In this document: piece by piece, positions 1-7,524 of the stretch
How the letters are laid out: each line of letters starts with the position of its first letter
Position numbering within the stretch: the first letter of the stretch is position 1
Assembly (NCBI RefSeq): GCF_001567585.1
Contig: NZ_LRQV01000080.1
Coordinates: 1-32,782, forward strand
Origin: Micromonospora rosaria
Lineage (GTDB): Bacteria; Actinomycetota; Actinomycetes; Mycobacteriales; Micromonosporaceae
DNA: 32,782 nt
Direction of reading: 5' to 3'
Made by a program: the position numbers and the translations under genes
Notes under the pieces: generated by a model
The model's input: only the letters and a program-made list of their open reading frames with translations
Database searches by the model: none
Told to the model about the DNA's origin: nothing

Positions 1-1
1 G

Positions 2-970
2 CGCGCCGCCGGGGTGGCGACCCTCGCCGACCTCGGCTGCGGCCTCGGGGCCGACGCGCTCGCCGCCGCCCGCGCCGGCATCCGGGTGTACGGCGTGGAG
101 GCCGACCCGGTCACCGCCGCGATGGCCGCCGCCAACGCCGAGGCCGCCGGGCTGGCCGACCTGTTCACCGTAAAGTGCGGGGACGCCACCGCGTTCGACG
201 TGACCCGCGTCGACGCGGTCTTCTGCGACCCGGCCCGCCGCCGCGCCGGCACCGGTCGACGGATCTTCGACCCGAACGCCTACTCCCCACCCTGGGACTT
301 CGTCACCGGACTGGCCGAACGGGTACCCCGGACCGTGGTCAAGGTCGCCCCGGGCCTCGACCACGCGCTGATCCCGCCCGGCGCCGAGGCCGAGTGGGTC
401 AGCGTGGACGGCGACCTGGTCGAGGCGGCCCTCTGGTGCGGCCCGCTCGCCCACTCCCCCCGCCGCGCCACCCTGCTGAGGTGTAAGGAGGGGCCCCCTG
501 TTAACGCATACGGTAGAGAAGGGCGCCCTTCTCACACCCCGGTGGCGGGCACGGCGGTGCACCAGGTGACCGGTGACGGGACGACGGAGGCGCCGGTCGG
601 GCCGGTCCGCCGGTTCCTGTACGACCCCGACCCGGCGGTGGTCCGGGCCCACCTGGTCGCCGAACTCGCCGCCGACCTGGACGCCACCCTCGCCGACCCG
701 GCCATCGCGTACCTCTACGCCGACCGCGCGGTCGCCACCCCGTACGCGCGCTGCCTGGAGATCACCGACGTCCTGCCGTTCTCGCTGAAACGGCTGCGCG
801 CGCTGCTGCGGGAGCGTCGGGTCGGCCGGGTGGAGATCCTCAAGCGCGGGTCGGCGCTGGAACCGGAGAAGCTCCGCCGCGACCTGCGCCTCGCTGGCGA
901 CCAGCCGGCCAGCCTGGTCCTCACCCGGGTCGCCGGAGCCCCCACCGCCCTCCTCTGCCACCCCACCTGA
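2..970 (+). CDS. THUMP-like class I SAM-dependent methyltransferase (5' truncated by window)
   Basis: The frame is open from the left edge, so the N-terminus lies outside the window. The visible part starts at the SAM-binding core: LADLGCGLGADAL (motif I), an acidic VEADP at the end of strand 2, and DAVFCDPARR, the DPAR-type motif IV. The C-terminal third, from about APVGPVRRFLYDPDPAVV onward, matches in style the THUMP-like domain found at the end of these actinobacterial proteins. RNA methylation is likely by family but the substrate is unknown. Between the two domains lies an in-frame copy of the dispersed GGGCCC double palindrome (486-535), which adds a stretch beginning KEGPPVNAYGREG to a linker. 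The frame continues normally afterwards and ends at TGA 968-970. The family call is good; the function is inferred. Confidence 0.8.
   Translation, partial: RAAGVATLADLGCGLGADALAAARAGIRVYGVEADPVTAAMAAANAEAAGLADLFTVKCGDATAFDVTRVDAVFCDPARRRAGTGRRIFDPNAYSPPWDFVTGLAERVPRTVVKVAPGLDHALIPPGAEAEWVSVDGDLVEAALWCGPLAHSPRRATLLRCKEGPPVNAYGREGRPSHTPVAGTAVHQVTGDGTTEAPVGPVRRFLYDPDPAVVRAHLVAELAADLDATLADPAIAYLYADRAVATPYARCLEITDVLPFSLKRLRALLRERRVGRVEILKRGSALEPEKLRRDLRLAGDQPASLVLTRVAGAPTALLCHPT
486..535. repeat. Dispersed GGGCCC double palindrome, copy 1, inside a coding frame
   Basis: Two near-palindromic G/C blocks (GGAGGGGCCCCC and GAAGGGCGCCCTTC) flank an A/T-richer spacer containing GTTAACGCATACGGTAGA. The same layout recurs at 18115-18160 and 32643-32690. 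This copy lies within the methyltransferase frame, has no stop in that frame and keeps the frame intact. It is probably a non-autonomous palindromic repeat of the REP/MITE kind; no transposase is nearby. Confidence 0.75.
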
Positions 971-1027
971 CCCCCACCCACCCCCGCCCTGCCCTCCCCC
1001 GCCCCGCCTCCCCCGCTCCGCTGCGGT

Positions 1028-1082
1028 GATCATGAGGTTGGCGGTGGGTACGGAGATCAAAGTCTCCGCACACTCCATGATC
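1028..1082. repeat. Nested palindrome with GATCATG arms
   Basis: Outer arms GATCATG (1028-1034) and CATGATC (1076-1082) enclose a perfect inner hairpin CGGAGA-TCAAAG-TCTCCG (1051-1068). It lies between the methyltransferase and ybaK and has no T-tract. It could act as a transcript-end structure or be another dispersed palindromic repeat. The element at 1698-1752 has the same nested design with GATCA outer arms. Confidence 0.6.
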
Positions 1083-1137
1083 GACGCGCGTGACCGCACC
1101 CACCCAGGGGAGGCGGGGCGGCCGGGTGGGGCGGGTA

Positions 1138-1143
1138 TAGCGT
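1138..1143 (+). promoter_or_regulatory. -10 box of a leaderless ybaK promoter
   Basis: TAGCGT (TANNNT) ends 7 nt before the ATG at 1151 and no ribosome binding site is visible. That distance puts the expected transcription start at or next to the ATG. It also favours ATG 1151 over the in-frame GTG at 1142, which lies within the box. No clear -35 is seen. Confidence 0.5.
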
Positions 1144-1150
1144 GGCGGGC

Positions 1151-1633
1151 ATGGCGGGACGGGGTACTCCGGCGATCGCGCTGCTGGTCACGCGGAAGGT
1201 GAGCCACCGCACCCACCCGTACGAGGTGTCGCCGGACCTGCCGAACTACGGCGCACTGGTCGCCGCCGCGCTCGGCGTACCCCCGGGGCGGCTGTTCAAG
1301 ACCCTGGTGGCGGAGGTGGACGGCGCGCTCGTGGTGGCGGTCGTACCGGTCGCCGGCGACCTGGACCTGAAGGCGCTCGCGGCGGCGGTGGGTGGCAAGC
1401 GGGCCGCGCTGGCCGACCGGGCCGCCGCCGAGCGGGCCACCGGGTACGTCCGGGGCGGGATCAGCCCGCTCGGGCAGCGTCGGCGGCTACCCACCGTGGT
1501 CGACTCCTCGGCCCTGGCGCACGAGACCGTCTACGTCTCCGCTGGTCGACGTGGCCTCCAGGTCGAACTGGCCCCTCAGGATCTGGTCACCCTCACCGCC
1601 GCCACCCCCGCCCCCATCACCACCGCTCACTGA
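1151..1633 (+). CDS. ybaK: YbaK/EbsC-type Cys-tRNA(Pro) deacylase
   Basis: This is a single-domain protein of 160 residues, the usual length of the family, which hydrolyses Cys mischarged on tRNA(Pro) in trans. Diagnostic features are the FKTL segment with the conserved lysine near residue 47, a hydrophobic VVAVVPV strand, and GYVRGGISPLG followed by LPTVVDSSA, the hallmark of bacterial YbaK proteins. The start at 1151 is chosen because a TANNNT box ends 7 nt upstream, making a leaderless transcript likely. The gene is followed by a strong nested hairpin (1698-1752) that probably ends its transcript. It stands alone between the methyltransferase and the sugar transporter. Confidence 0.9.
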   Translation: MAGRGTPAIALLVTRKVSHRTHPYEVSPDLPNYGALVAAALGVPPGRLFKTLVAEVDGALVVAVVPVAGDLDLKALAAAVGGKRAALADRAAAERATGYVRGGISPLGQRRRLPTVVDSSALAHETVYVSAGRRGLQVELAPQDLVTLTAATPAPITTAH

Positions 1634-1697
1634 CCCCGACCCGCAGCCCCTCCCGCCCCCGCTCGCAACCGGGGGCCGGTCGAGGGCCGGTCGTGTC

Positions 1698-1752
1698 GAT
1701 CACGGGGTGGGCGGTGCGACACGCCAACCGGCGAACCGCCCACCCTTGATCA
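1698..1752 (+). terminator. Nested hairpin downstream of ybaK
   Basis: A perfect 11-bp stem, GGGTGGGCGGT (1705-1715) with ACCGCCCACCC (1735-1745), is bracketed by GATCA (1698-1702) and TGATC (1748-1752). It lies 65 bp after the ybaK stop. There is no T-run, as is common for actinobacterial terminators, so termination is inferred from stem strength and position. Confidence 0.55.
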
Positions 1753-1777
1753 CCGCGAAGAGGCGGGGCGGGGCGCG

Positions 1778-1877
1778 GAGGCGCGGTGGCGGGAGGGGAG
1801 GCGCGGTGGCAGGAGGGGAGGCGCGGTGGCGGGAGGGGAGGCGCGGTGGCGGGAGGGGAGGCGCGGTGGCGGGAGGC
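1778..1877. repeat. Minisatellite, five 20-bp units
   Basis: The unit GAGGCGCGGTGGCGGGAGGG starts at 1778, 1798, 1818, 1838 and 1858. Copies are nearly identical: one A for G in the second unit, and the last unit diverges at its end. Units this alike suggest recent slippage or unequal exchange. The array sits between a hairpin and the transporter promoter. Confidence 0.9.
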
Positions 1878-1987
1878 GTGTGGGGGGCGGGGCTGTCGGG
1901 TAGGGATACGGGACCGGGGGCCTGTGCGGGCGTTCCGGGGGTGGTTGGCGTCGGGGTGTCGGGGGCGTTGCGGGATTGTTACCGCCG

Positions 1988-2003
1988 CCAACAAATTTGT
2001 GGG
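1988..2003. promoter_or_regulatory. Candidate operator of the sugar transporter operon (ROK regulator site)
   Basis: CCAACAAATTTGTGGG contains the perfect palindrome ACAAATTTGT (1991-2000), and its outer bases are palindromic but for one mismatch. It is a conspicuous A/T-rich island about 100 bp before the binding-protein start. The operon encodes its own ROK regulator at 5416, and XylR-type ROK repressors bind A/T-rich palindromes of this general type. Assignment to that regulator is inference. No convincing -35/-10 pair was found next to it. Confidence 0.5.
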
Positions 2004-2099
2004 CGTGATGGTCTTGCGCGCGGAGTGTGACCGGGAATACGTTGCCGGACACAACAAACCACCGACCGCAACTCCCCCACCCCGAAAGGACCCGAGCAG

Positions 2100-3200
2100 A
2101 TGCGCAAGGGCTTCCTCACCTTTGCCGCCGTGGGCCTGCTGGCCACCGGCAGCCTGACCGCCTGCGGTGACGACTCCGGCAGCAACGGGGCCGGCGGCGA
2201 CAACGGGCAGACCCCGAAGATCGGCGTGATCCTGCCCGACAGCAAGTCCTCCGCCCGCTGGGAGACCGCCGACCGCCGGTTCCTGGAGGAGGCGTTCAAG
2301 GCCGCGGGCGTCGAGTACGACATCCAGAACGCGCAGAACGACAAGAACGCCTTCCAGACCATCGCCGACCAGATGATCACCAACGGGGCGACCGTTCTGA
2401 TGATCGTGAACCTGGACTCCGGCACCGGCAAGGCCGTGCTGGACAAGGCGAAGTCCCAGGGCGTCGCCACCATCGACTACGACCGGCTCACGCTGGGCGG
2501 CTCCGCGCAGTACTACGTCAGCTTCGACAACGAGGCCGTCGGCAAGCTCCAGGGCGAGGGCCTGAGCAAGTGCCTGACCGACCAGGGCGTGCAGAAGCCG
2601 ACGATCGCGTACCTGAACGGCTCGCCGACCGACAACAACGCCACCCTGTTCAAGAACGGGTACGACTCGGTGCTCAAGCCGAAGTTCGACGCGGGCGAGT
2701 ACGCCAAGGGCCCGGAGCAGTCCGTGCCGGACTGGGACCCGGCGCAGGCCACCACGATCTTCGAGCAGATGCTCACCCAGACCAACGGCAAGATCGACGG
2801 GGTGCTCGCCGCCAACGACGGCCTCGGCAACGCGGCCATCTCGGTGCTGAAGAAGAACAAGATCAACGGCAAGGTGCCGGTGACCGGGCAGGATGCCGAC
2901 CTCCAGGGCCTGCAGAACATCCTCGCCGGCGACCAGTGCATGACCGTCTACAAGGCGGTCAAGCAGGAGGCCGACGCCGCCGCCGAGCTGGCCATCGCGA
3001 TCGCCAAGGGCGAGAGGAAGGACACCGGGCAGACCGTCAAGGACCCGGAGAGCGGCCGGGACGTGCCCGCCCGCCTGCTCCAGCCGAAGCTGATCTACAA
3101 GGAGAACGTCAAGGACGTGGTCGCCGACGGCTACGTCGACAAGGCCAAGCTCTGCGAGGGCAGCTTCGCCAAGCTCTGCGCGGACGCGGGCGTCAACTGA
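2100..3200 (+). CDS. Xylose-type sugar ABC transporter substrate-binding lipoprotein
   Basis: This 366-residue periplasmic-binding-protein-type lipoprotein has a signal peptide with hydrophobic core FLTFAAVGLLATG and lipobox SLTAC (lipidated Cys22), followed by a Ser/Gly/Asn-rich linker. The mature part begins KIGVILPDS and carries IDYDRLTLGG and YYVSFDNEAVGKLQ, which closely resemble XylF-type D-xylose binding proteins. The AGGA ribosome site ends about 10 nt before the ATG. It heads an operon with ATPase, permease and ROK regulator. A 15-bp hairpin after its stop (3220-3257) would favour excess binding protein over the membrane parts. The exact sugar is inferred; xylose or a similar pentose is most likely. 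No xylA or xylB is in the window. Confidence 0.9.
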   Translation: MRKGFLTFAAVGLLATGSLTACGDDSGSNGAGGDNGQTPKIGVILPDSKSSARWETADRRFLEEAFKAAGVEYDIQNAQNDKNAFQTIADQMITNGATVLMIVNLDSGTGKAVLDKAKSQGVATIDYDRLTLGGSAQYYVSFDNEAVGKLQGEGLSKCLTDQGVQKPTIAYLNGSPTDNNATLFKNGYDSVLKPKFDAGEYAKGPEQSVPDWDPAQATTIFEQMLTQTNGKIDGVLAANDGLGNAAISVLKKNKINGKVPVTGQDADLQGLQNILAGDQCMTVYKAVKQEADAAAELAIAIAKGERKDTGQTVKDPESGRDVPARLLQPKLIYKENVKDVVADGYVDKAKLCEGSFAKLCADAGVN

Positions 3201-3219
3201 CCCGTACCCCATCGGCGGG

Positions 3220-3257
3220 GCGCCGCCCGGCACGGCCACCGGCGTGCCGGGCGGCGC
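3220..3257 (+). promoter_or_regulatory. Intercistronic hairpin between binding protein and ATPase genes
   Basis: GCGCCGCCCGGCACG (3220-3234) pairs perfectly with CGTGCCGGGCGGCGC (3243-3257) around an 8-nt loop. It starts 19 nt after the binding-protein stop and lies 49 nt before the ATPase start. Such hairpins inside ABC operons typically attenuate read-through and protect the upstream message from 3' exonucleases. Confidence 0.7.
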
Positions 3258-3306
3258 TCCGGCGCACGGCTGAAGAGACCTCCCCTCCGTGACGAAGGAG
3301 ACCCCC

Positions 3307-4131
3307 GTGTCCGCGACCCCCCTGCTGGAGCTGCGCGGGATCGACAAGAGCTTCGGTCCCGTCCAGGTCCTGCGTGACGTCGCCCTCTCCGCCCACGCCG
3401 GGGAGGTGACCGCACTGGTCGGCGACAACGGCGCCGGCAAGTCGACGCTGGTCAAGTGCATCAGCGGCATCTACACCACCGACGCCGGCGAGTTCCTGTT
3501 CGAGGGCCGACCGGTGACCATCAACAGCCCCCGGGACGCCGCCGGGCTCGGCATCGAGGTCGTGTACCAGGACCTCGCGCTCTGCGACAACCTGGACATC
3601 GTCCAGAACATGTTCCTCGGCCGGGAGAAGCGCAGCGGCCTCGTCCTCGACGAGCCGACCATGGAGCAGATGGCCGCCGAGACCCTCGCCGGGCTCAGCG
3701 TGCGGACCGTCAAGTCGCTGCGCCAGCACGTCTCCAGCCTCTCCGGCGGCCAGCGGCAGACCGTGGCGATCGCCAAGGCGGTGCTCTGGAACAGCCGGCT
3801 GGTGATCCTGGACGAGCCGACCGCCGCGCTGGGTGTGGCGCAGACCGCCCAAGTGCTGGAACTCGTCCGCCGGCTGGCCGACAACGGCCTCGCCGTGGTG
3901 CTCATCTCGCACAACATGAACGACGTCTTCGCCGTCTCCGACCGGATCGCCGCGCTCTACCTCGGCCAGATGGTCGCCCAGGTGAAGACCACCGACATCA
4001 CCCACGCGCAGGTGGTCGAGCTGATCACCGCCGGCCGCTCCGGCAACCTCGGGCTGACCCCCGACCCGGCCCCGGCCGACGGCACCGGCGCCCAGCCCGC
4101 CGAAGCGCAGAACCCAGGAGCCGACCGATGA
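3307..4131 (+). CDS. Sugar ABC transporter ATP-binding protein (XylG/FrcA-like, single domain)
   Basis: The protein of 274 residues has one complete nucleotide-binding domain: Walker A GDNGAGKST (39-47), Q-loop in VVYQDLALCDN, signature LSGGQ (145-149), Walker B LVILDEPTAAL (Glu170) and H-loop SHN. XylG and RbsA have two fused domains (about 500 residues), so this is the short, presumably homodimeric type. The start is set at GTG 3307 because GAAGGAG ends 6 nt before it; a GTG at 3289 would put that site inside the gene. Its TGA overlaps the permease ATG (ATGA), so the two are translationally coupled. The last 30 residues are Pro/Ala-rich and unlikely to be structured. Confidence 0.92.
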   Translation: MSATPLLELRGIDKSFGPVQVLRDVALSAHAGEVTALVGDNGAGKSTLVKCISGIYTTDAGEFLFEGRPVTINSPRDAAGLGIEVVYQDLALCDNLDIVQNMFLGREKRSGLVLDEPTMEQMAAETLAGLSVRTVKSLRQHVSSLSGGQRQTVAIAKAVLWNSRLVILDEPTAALGVAQTAQVLELVRRLADNGLAVVLISHNMNDVFAVSDRIAALYLGQMVAQVKTTDITHAQVVELITAGRSGNLGLTPDPAPADGTGAQPAEAQNPGADR

Positions 4132-5387
4132 GCACCACCGTCGTCACGAAAGAAGGCCCGGCGGCGGTCACGGCCGCGCCGACCGTGGGCAGTCACGTCC
4201 GCAGCTACTGGAGCCGGGTACGCGGCGGCGACATCGGGGCCCTGCCCGCCGTCCTCGGCCTGGTGGTGCTCTGCACGGTCTTCTCGATCATGCGGCCGTC
4301 GTTCCTCACCGCCGGCAACTTCGCCAACCTGTTCACCCAGGGCGCGGCGGTCACCCTGATCGCGATGGGGCTCGTCTTCGTCCTGCTGCTCGGCGAGATC
4401 GACCTCTCCGCCGGCTTCGCCAGCGGGGTCTGCGCGGCGATCCTGGCCAACGTCGCCACCGTGCTCGGCTACCCCTGGTACGTGGCGGTGCTCGCCGCCC
4501 TCGCCACCGGCGTGCTGATCGGCACCGTCCTCGGCTTCCTGGTCGCCAAGATCGGCATTCCGTCCTTCGTGGTCACCCTGGCCGGGTTCCTGGCCTTCCA
4601 GGGTGTCGTGCTGGTCCTCATCGACCAGGGCAGCAACATCGCGATCCGGGACAGCGTCCTGCTCGCCATCGCCAACCGCAACCTGCCCCCGGCCCTCGGC
4701 TGGGCGCTGGCCGGCGTCACCGTCGCCGGGTACGCGGCCGTGCAGCTCAACCGGTACCGGACCCGGTCCGCCCGGGGACTGGTCGCCGACCCGATGGCGG
4801 TGGTGCTCGCCCGGATCGGCGCGCTGGCGCTGATCCTCGGCGTCGCCGTCTACATCCTCAACCTGGAGCGCAGCCGCAACGTCCTGGTCACCTCGCTCAA
4901 GGGCGTACCGATCGTGGTGCCGATCATCGCGGTGCTGCTGATCGCCTGGACCTTCGTGCTCCAGCGGACCAGCTACGGGCGGCACGTCTACGCGGTCGGT
5001 GGCAACCGGGAGGCCGCCCGCCGGGCCGGCATCAACGTCGACCGGATCCGCATCTCGGTCTTCATGATCTGCTCCGCGATGGCGGCGGTCGGCGGCATCG
5101 TGGCCGCGAGCAGGGGCAACTCGGTCGACCCGAACACCGGTGGGAGTAACGTTCTGCTCTACGCCGTCGGCGCGGCGGTGATCGGCGGGACCAGCCTCTT
5201 CGGCGGCAAGGGCCGGGTGCTCGACGCGGTGCTCGGTGGCGCGGTGGTCGCCGTCATCGACAACGGCATGGGCCTGATGGAATACAGCTCAGGGACGAAG
5301 TACGTGGTGACGGGCGTGGTGCTGCTGCTCGCCGCGAGCGTCGACGCGCTGTCGCGTCGACGGGCCGCCGCCACCGGCAACCGTTGA
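4128..5387 (+). CDS. Sugar ABC transporter permease (XylH-like)
   Basis: This is an integral membrane protein of 419 residues with about ten hydrophobic segments, of the BPD_transp_2 / ribose-xylose permease family. Markers are LGEIDLSAGFASGVCAAI near the start (the LSvG-type motif of this family), IGIPSFVVTLAGFLAFQGVVL, YGRHVYAVGGNREAARRAGI (the cytoplasmic loop that contacts the ATPase) and VGAAVIGGTSLFGGKG. The length fits XylH (about 390-430) rather than RbsC (about 320), because of the extra hydrophobic segments in the middle. It starts at an ATG overlapping the ATPase stop, with AGGAG 7 nt upstream. The ROK regulator follows after 28 bp. Confidence 0.92.
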   Translation: MSTTVVTKEGPAAVTAAPTVGSHVRSYWSRVRGGDIGALPAVLGLVVLCTVFSIMRPSFLTAGNFANLFTQGAAVTLIAMGLVFVLLLGEIDLSAGFASGVCAAILANVATVLGYPWYVAVLAALATGVLIGTVLGFLVAKIGIPSFVVTLAGFLAFQGVVLVLIDQGSNIAIRDSVLLAIANRNLPPALGWALAGVTVAGYAAVQLNRYRTRSARGLVADPMAVVLARIGALALILGVAVYILNLERSRNVLVTSLKGVPIVVPIIAVLLIAWTFVLQRTSYGRHVYAVGGNREAARRAGINVDRIRISVFMICSAMAAVGGIVAASRGNSVDPNTGGSNVLLYAVGAAVIGGTSLFGGKGRVLDAVLGGAVVAVIDNGMGLMEYSSGTKYVVTGVVLLLAASVDALSRRRAAATGNR

Positions 5388-5415
5388 CCACGCTGCACAG
5401 GAAAGTACCGACGAC

Positions 5416-6600
5416 ATGCGCGCAGGACCGAGCCAGGACGAGATCCGCCGGCAGAACCTCGGGGCCCTGCTGCGCTACGTACACGTGCACGGGGCGACCA
5501 CCCGCGCCGAGCTGACCAGCCGGCTGGGGCTGAACCGCAGCACCATCGGCGCGCTCACCGCCGACCTGGCCAACGCCGGGCTGGTCAGCGAGGGGACGCC
5601 GAAGGAGACCGGCCGGGCCGGACGACCGTCGCTGGTCGTCCGGCCCGAGTCGGCTCGGGTGTACGCGTACGCGTACTCGATCGAGGTGGACCGGCTGCGG
5701 GCCGCGCGGATCGGGCTCGGCGGCGAGCTGCTCGACCGCCGTGACCTGGACCGGCCACCCGGCCTGCTGGTCGACGAGGTGGTCCCGCTGCTGGCGGCGG
5801 CGGTCACGGAGATGCAGCAGGCGGTCCCGGCGGGGTCGATCCGGGTCGGCACCGGGGCGGCGGTGTGCGGGATGGCCCGCCGCGACGACGGCCTGGTCCG
5901 GCTCAGCCCGCACACCGGCTGGTCGGACGAGTCGCTGGCCGAGCGGCTCGGCGGCGCCGAGCTGGGCGCCGGCGGCCCGGTGGTGACCGGGAGCGTCGCC
6001 GACCTGTCCGCCCTCGCCGAGCACGTCCGGGGCGTCGCGGCCGGCTGCGACAACGTCATCTACCTGTACGGCGACGCCGGGATCGGCGCCGGCATCATCG
6101 CCGGGGGCCGGCGGATCACCGGCCACGGCGGCCACGGCGGCGAGGTCGGCCACATGGTGGTCAACCCGGGCGGCCGGCCGTGCAGTTGCGGGTCGCGGGG
6201 CTGCTGGGAGACCGAGGTCGGCGAGCTGGCGTTGCTGCGCGCCGCCGGCCGTGCCGGGCTCTCCGGCCAGGCCGCGGTGCTCGCCGTGGTGGACCCGGCG
6301 GCGCGCGGCGACGCCAGCGCCCAGGCGGCGGTACGGCAGGTCGGCGACTGGCTCGGCTTCGGCGTCGCCAACCTGGTGAACATCTTCAACCCGGAGCTGG
6401 TCGTCTTCGGCGGCACCATGCGCGACCTCTACCTGGCCGCCGCCGCCCAGGTCCGCAGCCGGTTGAACTCCAACGCCCTGGCCGCCTGCCGGGAACACGT
6501 CCGGCTGCGCACCCCGGCCCTCGGTGACGACGGCGCACTGCTCGGCGCCGCCGAACTCGCCTTCGAGCGGCTCCTCGCCGACCCGCTCGACGTGGCCTGA
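5416..6600 (+). CDS. ROK family transcriptional regulator (XylR-like)
   Basis: A winged helix-turn-helix (residues about 10-60, with TTRAELTSRLGLNRSTIGALTADL) precedes a ROK domain. The zinc site is plain: GHMVVNPGG (His246) then CSCGSRGCWE (Cys256, Cys258, Cys263). Where ROK sugar kinases carry the catalytic ND-A-N motif, this protein has VVTGSVADLSALAE (about 189-202), so the kinase aspartate is missing and it should be a sensor only. It is the last gene of the transporter operon, with AGGAAAG upstream of the ATG. It most likely binds the transported sugar and controls the operon through the palindrome at 1988-2003; that target is inferred. Confidence 0.9.
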   Translation: MRAGPSQDEIRRQNLGALLRYVHVHGATTRAELTSRLGLNRSTIGALTADLANAGLVSEGTPKETGRAGRPSLVVRPESARVYAYAYSIEVDRLRAARIGLGGELLDRRDLDRPPGLLVDEVVPLLAAAVTEMQQAVPAGSIRVGTGAAVCGMARRDDGLVRLSPHTGWSDESLAERLGGAELGAGGPVVTGSVADLSALAEHVRGVAAGCDNVIYLYGDAGIGAGIIAGGRRITGHGGHGGEVGHMVVNPGGRPCSCGSRGCWETEVGELALLRAAGRAGLSGQAAVLAVVDPAARGDASAQAAVRQVGDWLGFGVANLVNIFNPELVVFGGTMRDLYLAAAAQVRSRLNSNALAACREHVRLRTPALGDDGALLGAAELAFERLLADPLDVA

Positions 6601-6760
6601 CCGCCGGCCCGTCCGGCGACCGGTGCCGGGCGACGGTCCGCCGCCGCCCCGACTGAACTGATCGGCCCGTCAGTGCGTACCACTGGGCGGCCGGGCGGCT
6701 GGGGTACGGAACGCCCGGCCACCCCCCGCGTTTCGGCCGGACCGAGGAGGCACCGCAGAC

Positions 6761-7501
6761 ATGGCACCGCTGAACTCCGCACACCGTCGGCCAGGGCACC
6801 GGACCCACCGGGTGGCGGTGCTGCTCATCGCGATCATCGCGGGGATCGGTGTGCTGCCCGGGGCGGCCGTCGCCGTACCCGCGCCCCCGCAGTCCCTCAA
6901 CGCCGCCGACCAGGCGCTGCTCGTGGGCGTCCGGCTCGCCGGGCTGTGGGAGATGCCCGCCGGGCAGATGGCCGCCGAGAAGGGCCAGTCCGCCCGGGTA
7001 CGCGAGATCGGCGCCGGCATCGCCACCGAGCACGAGGAGTTGGACCGGCTCACCGTGGCGGCGGCCAACAAGCTGGGCGCGACCATCCCCTCGGACCCCA
7101 CGGACGAGCAGAAGGGCTGGCTGCTGGAGATGCAGAACGCCAGCGGCGCCCGGTTCGACCAGATCTTCGTCACCCGGCTGCGCGAGGCGCACGGCAAGAT
7201 CTTCCCGGTGGTCGGGGCGGTCCGCGCCAGCACCCGCAACGCCACCGTGCGCAAGCTCGCCGACGACGCCAACAGGTTCGTGCTGCACCACATGGAGATG
7301 CTGGAGAGCACCGGCCTGGTCCGCTGGGAGCAGCTCCCGCCGGCCGTCCTGCCCGCCTCGGGCAACGACTCGCTGCTGGCCCGCGCCTCGGCGAACTCCG
7401 GCTCCGGCATCGGGGTCAGCACCACCGTGGTCTGGCTGGTCTTCCTCGCCGCCCTCGCCACCGGGGGGCTGGCCACGTACAAGGTGCTGCGGCGCAGCTG
7501 A
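6761..7501 (+). CDS. DUF4142-like exported protein with C-terminal membrane anchor
   Basis: This 246-residue protein has an N-terminal hydrophobic segment VAVLLIAIIAGIGVLPGAA with an Ala-rich cleavage region, then an all-helical domain containing LRLAGLWEMPAGQMAAEKG-like features (LVGVRLAGLWEMPAG), IGAGIATEHEELDRL and LREAHGKIFPVV. These are typical of the DUF4142 ferritin-like family of exported proteins. The C-terminus carries a second membrane segment, VVWLVFLAALATGGLATYKVL, followed by RRS, so the domain is probably held outside the membrane. GAGGAGG lies 10 nt before the ATG. Its function is unknown. It converges on the small gene at 7520 over a shared hairpin. Confidence 0.8.
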   Translation: MAPLNSAHRRPGHRTHRVAVLLIAIIAGIGVLPGAAVAVPAPPQSLNAADQALLVGVRLAGLWEMPAGQMAAEKGQSARVREIGAGIATEHEELDRLTVAAANKLGATIPSDPTDEQKGWLLEMQNASGARFDQIFVTRLREAHGKIFPVVGAVRASTRNATVRKLADDANRFVLHHMEMLESTGLVRWEQLPPAVLPASGNDSLLARASANSGSGIGVSTTVVWLVFLAALATGGLATYKVLRRS

Positions 7502-7524
7502 CCGGCGGGGCCGCGCCGGTCAGC
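7497..7524. terminator. Bidirectional terminator overlapping two convergent stop codons
   Basis: GCTGACCGGC (7497-7506) pairs perfectly with GCCGGTCAGC (7515-7524) around an 8-nt loop. The stem contains the TGA of the DUF4142 gene (7499-7501) and, on the other strand, the TGA of the convergent gene (7520-7522). One symmetric hairpin therefore supplies both stop codons and both transcript ends. Confidence 0.75.

Larger units (their letters stand above)
1634..2099. other. 466-bp intergenic region before the sugar transporter operon
   Basis: No gene is supported here. In order it holds a nested terminator-like hairpin (1698-1752), a five-copy 20-bp tandem array (1778-1877), a G-rich stretch, then an A/T-richer promoter-proximal segment with a candidate operator at 1988-2003. 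Open frames that cross it show no protein-like composition. Confidence 0.7.

Noticed and set aside
1617..3470. A 617-codon open frame on the minus strand over the transporter genes
   Set aside because: It is antisense to a convincing binding-protein gene, has Val/Leu/Gly/His-rich composition typical of frames opposite G+C-rich genes, and crosses the tandem array.
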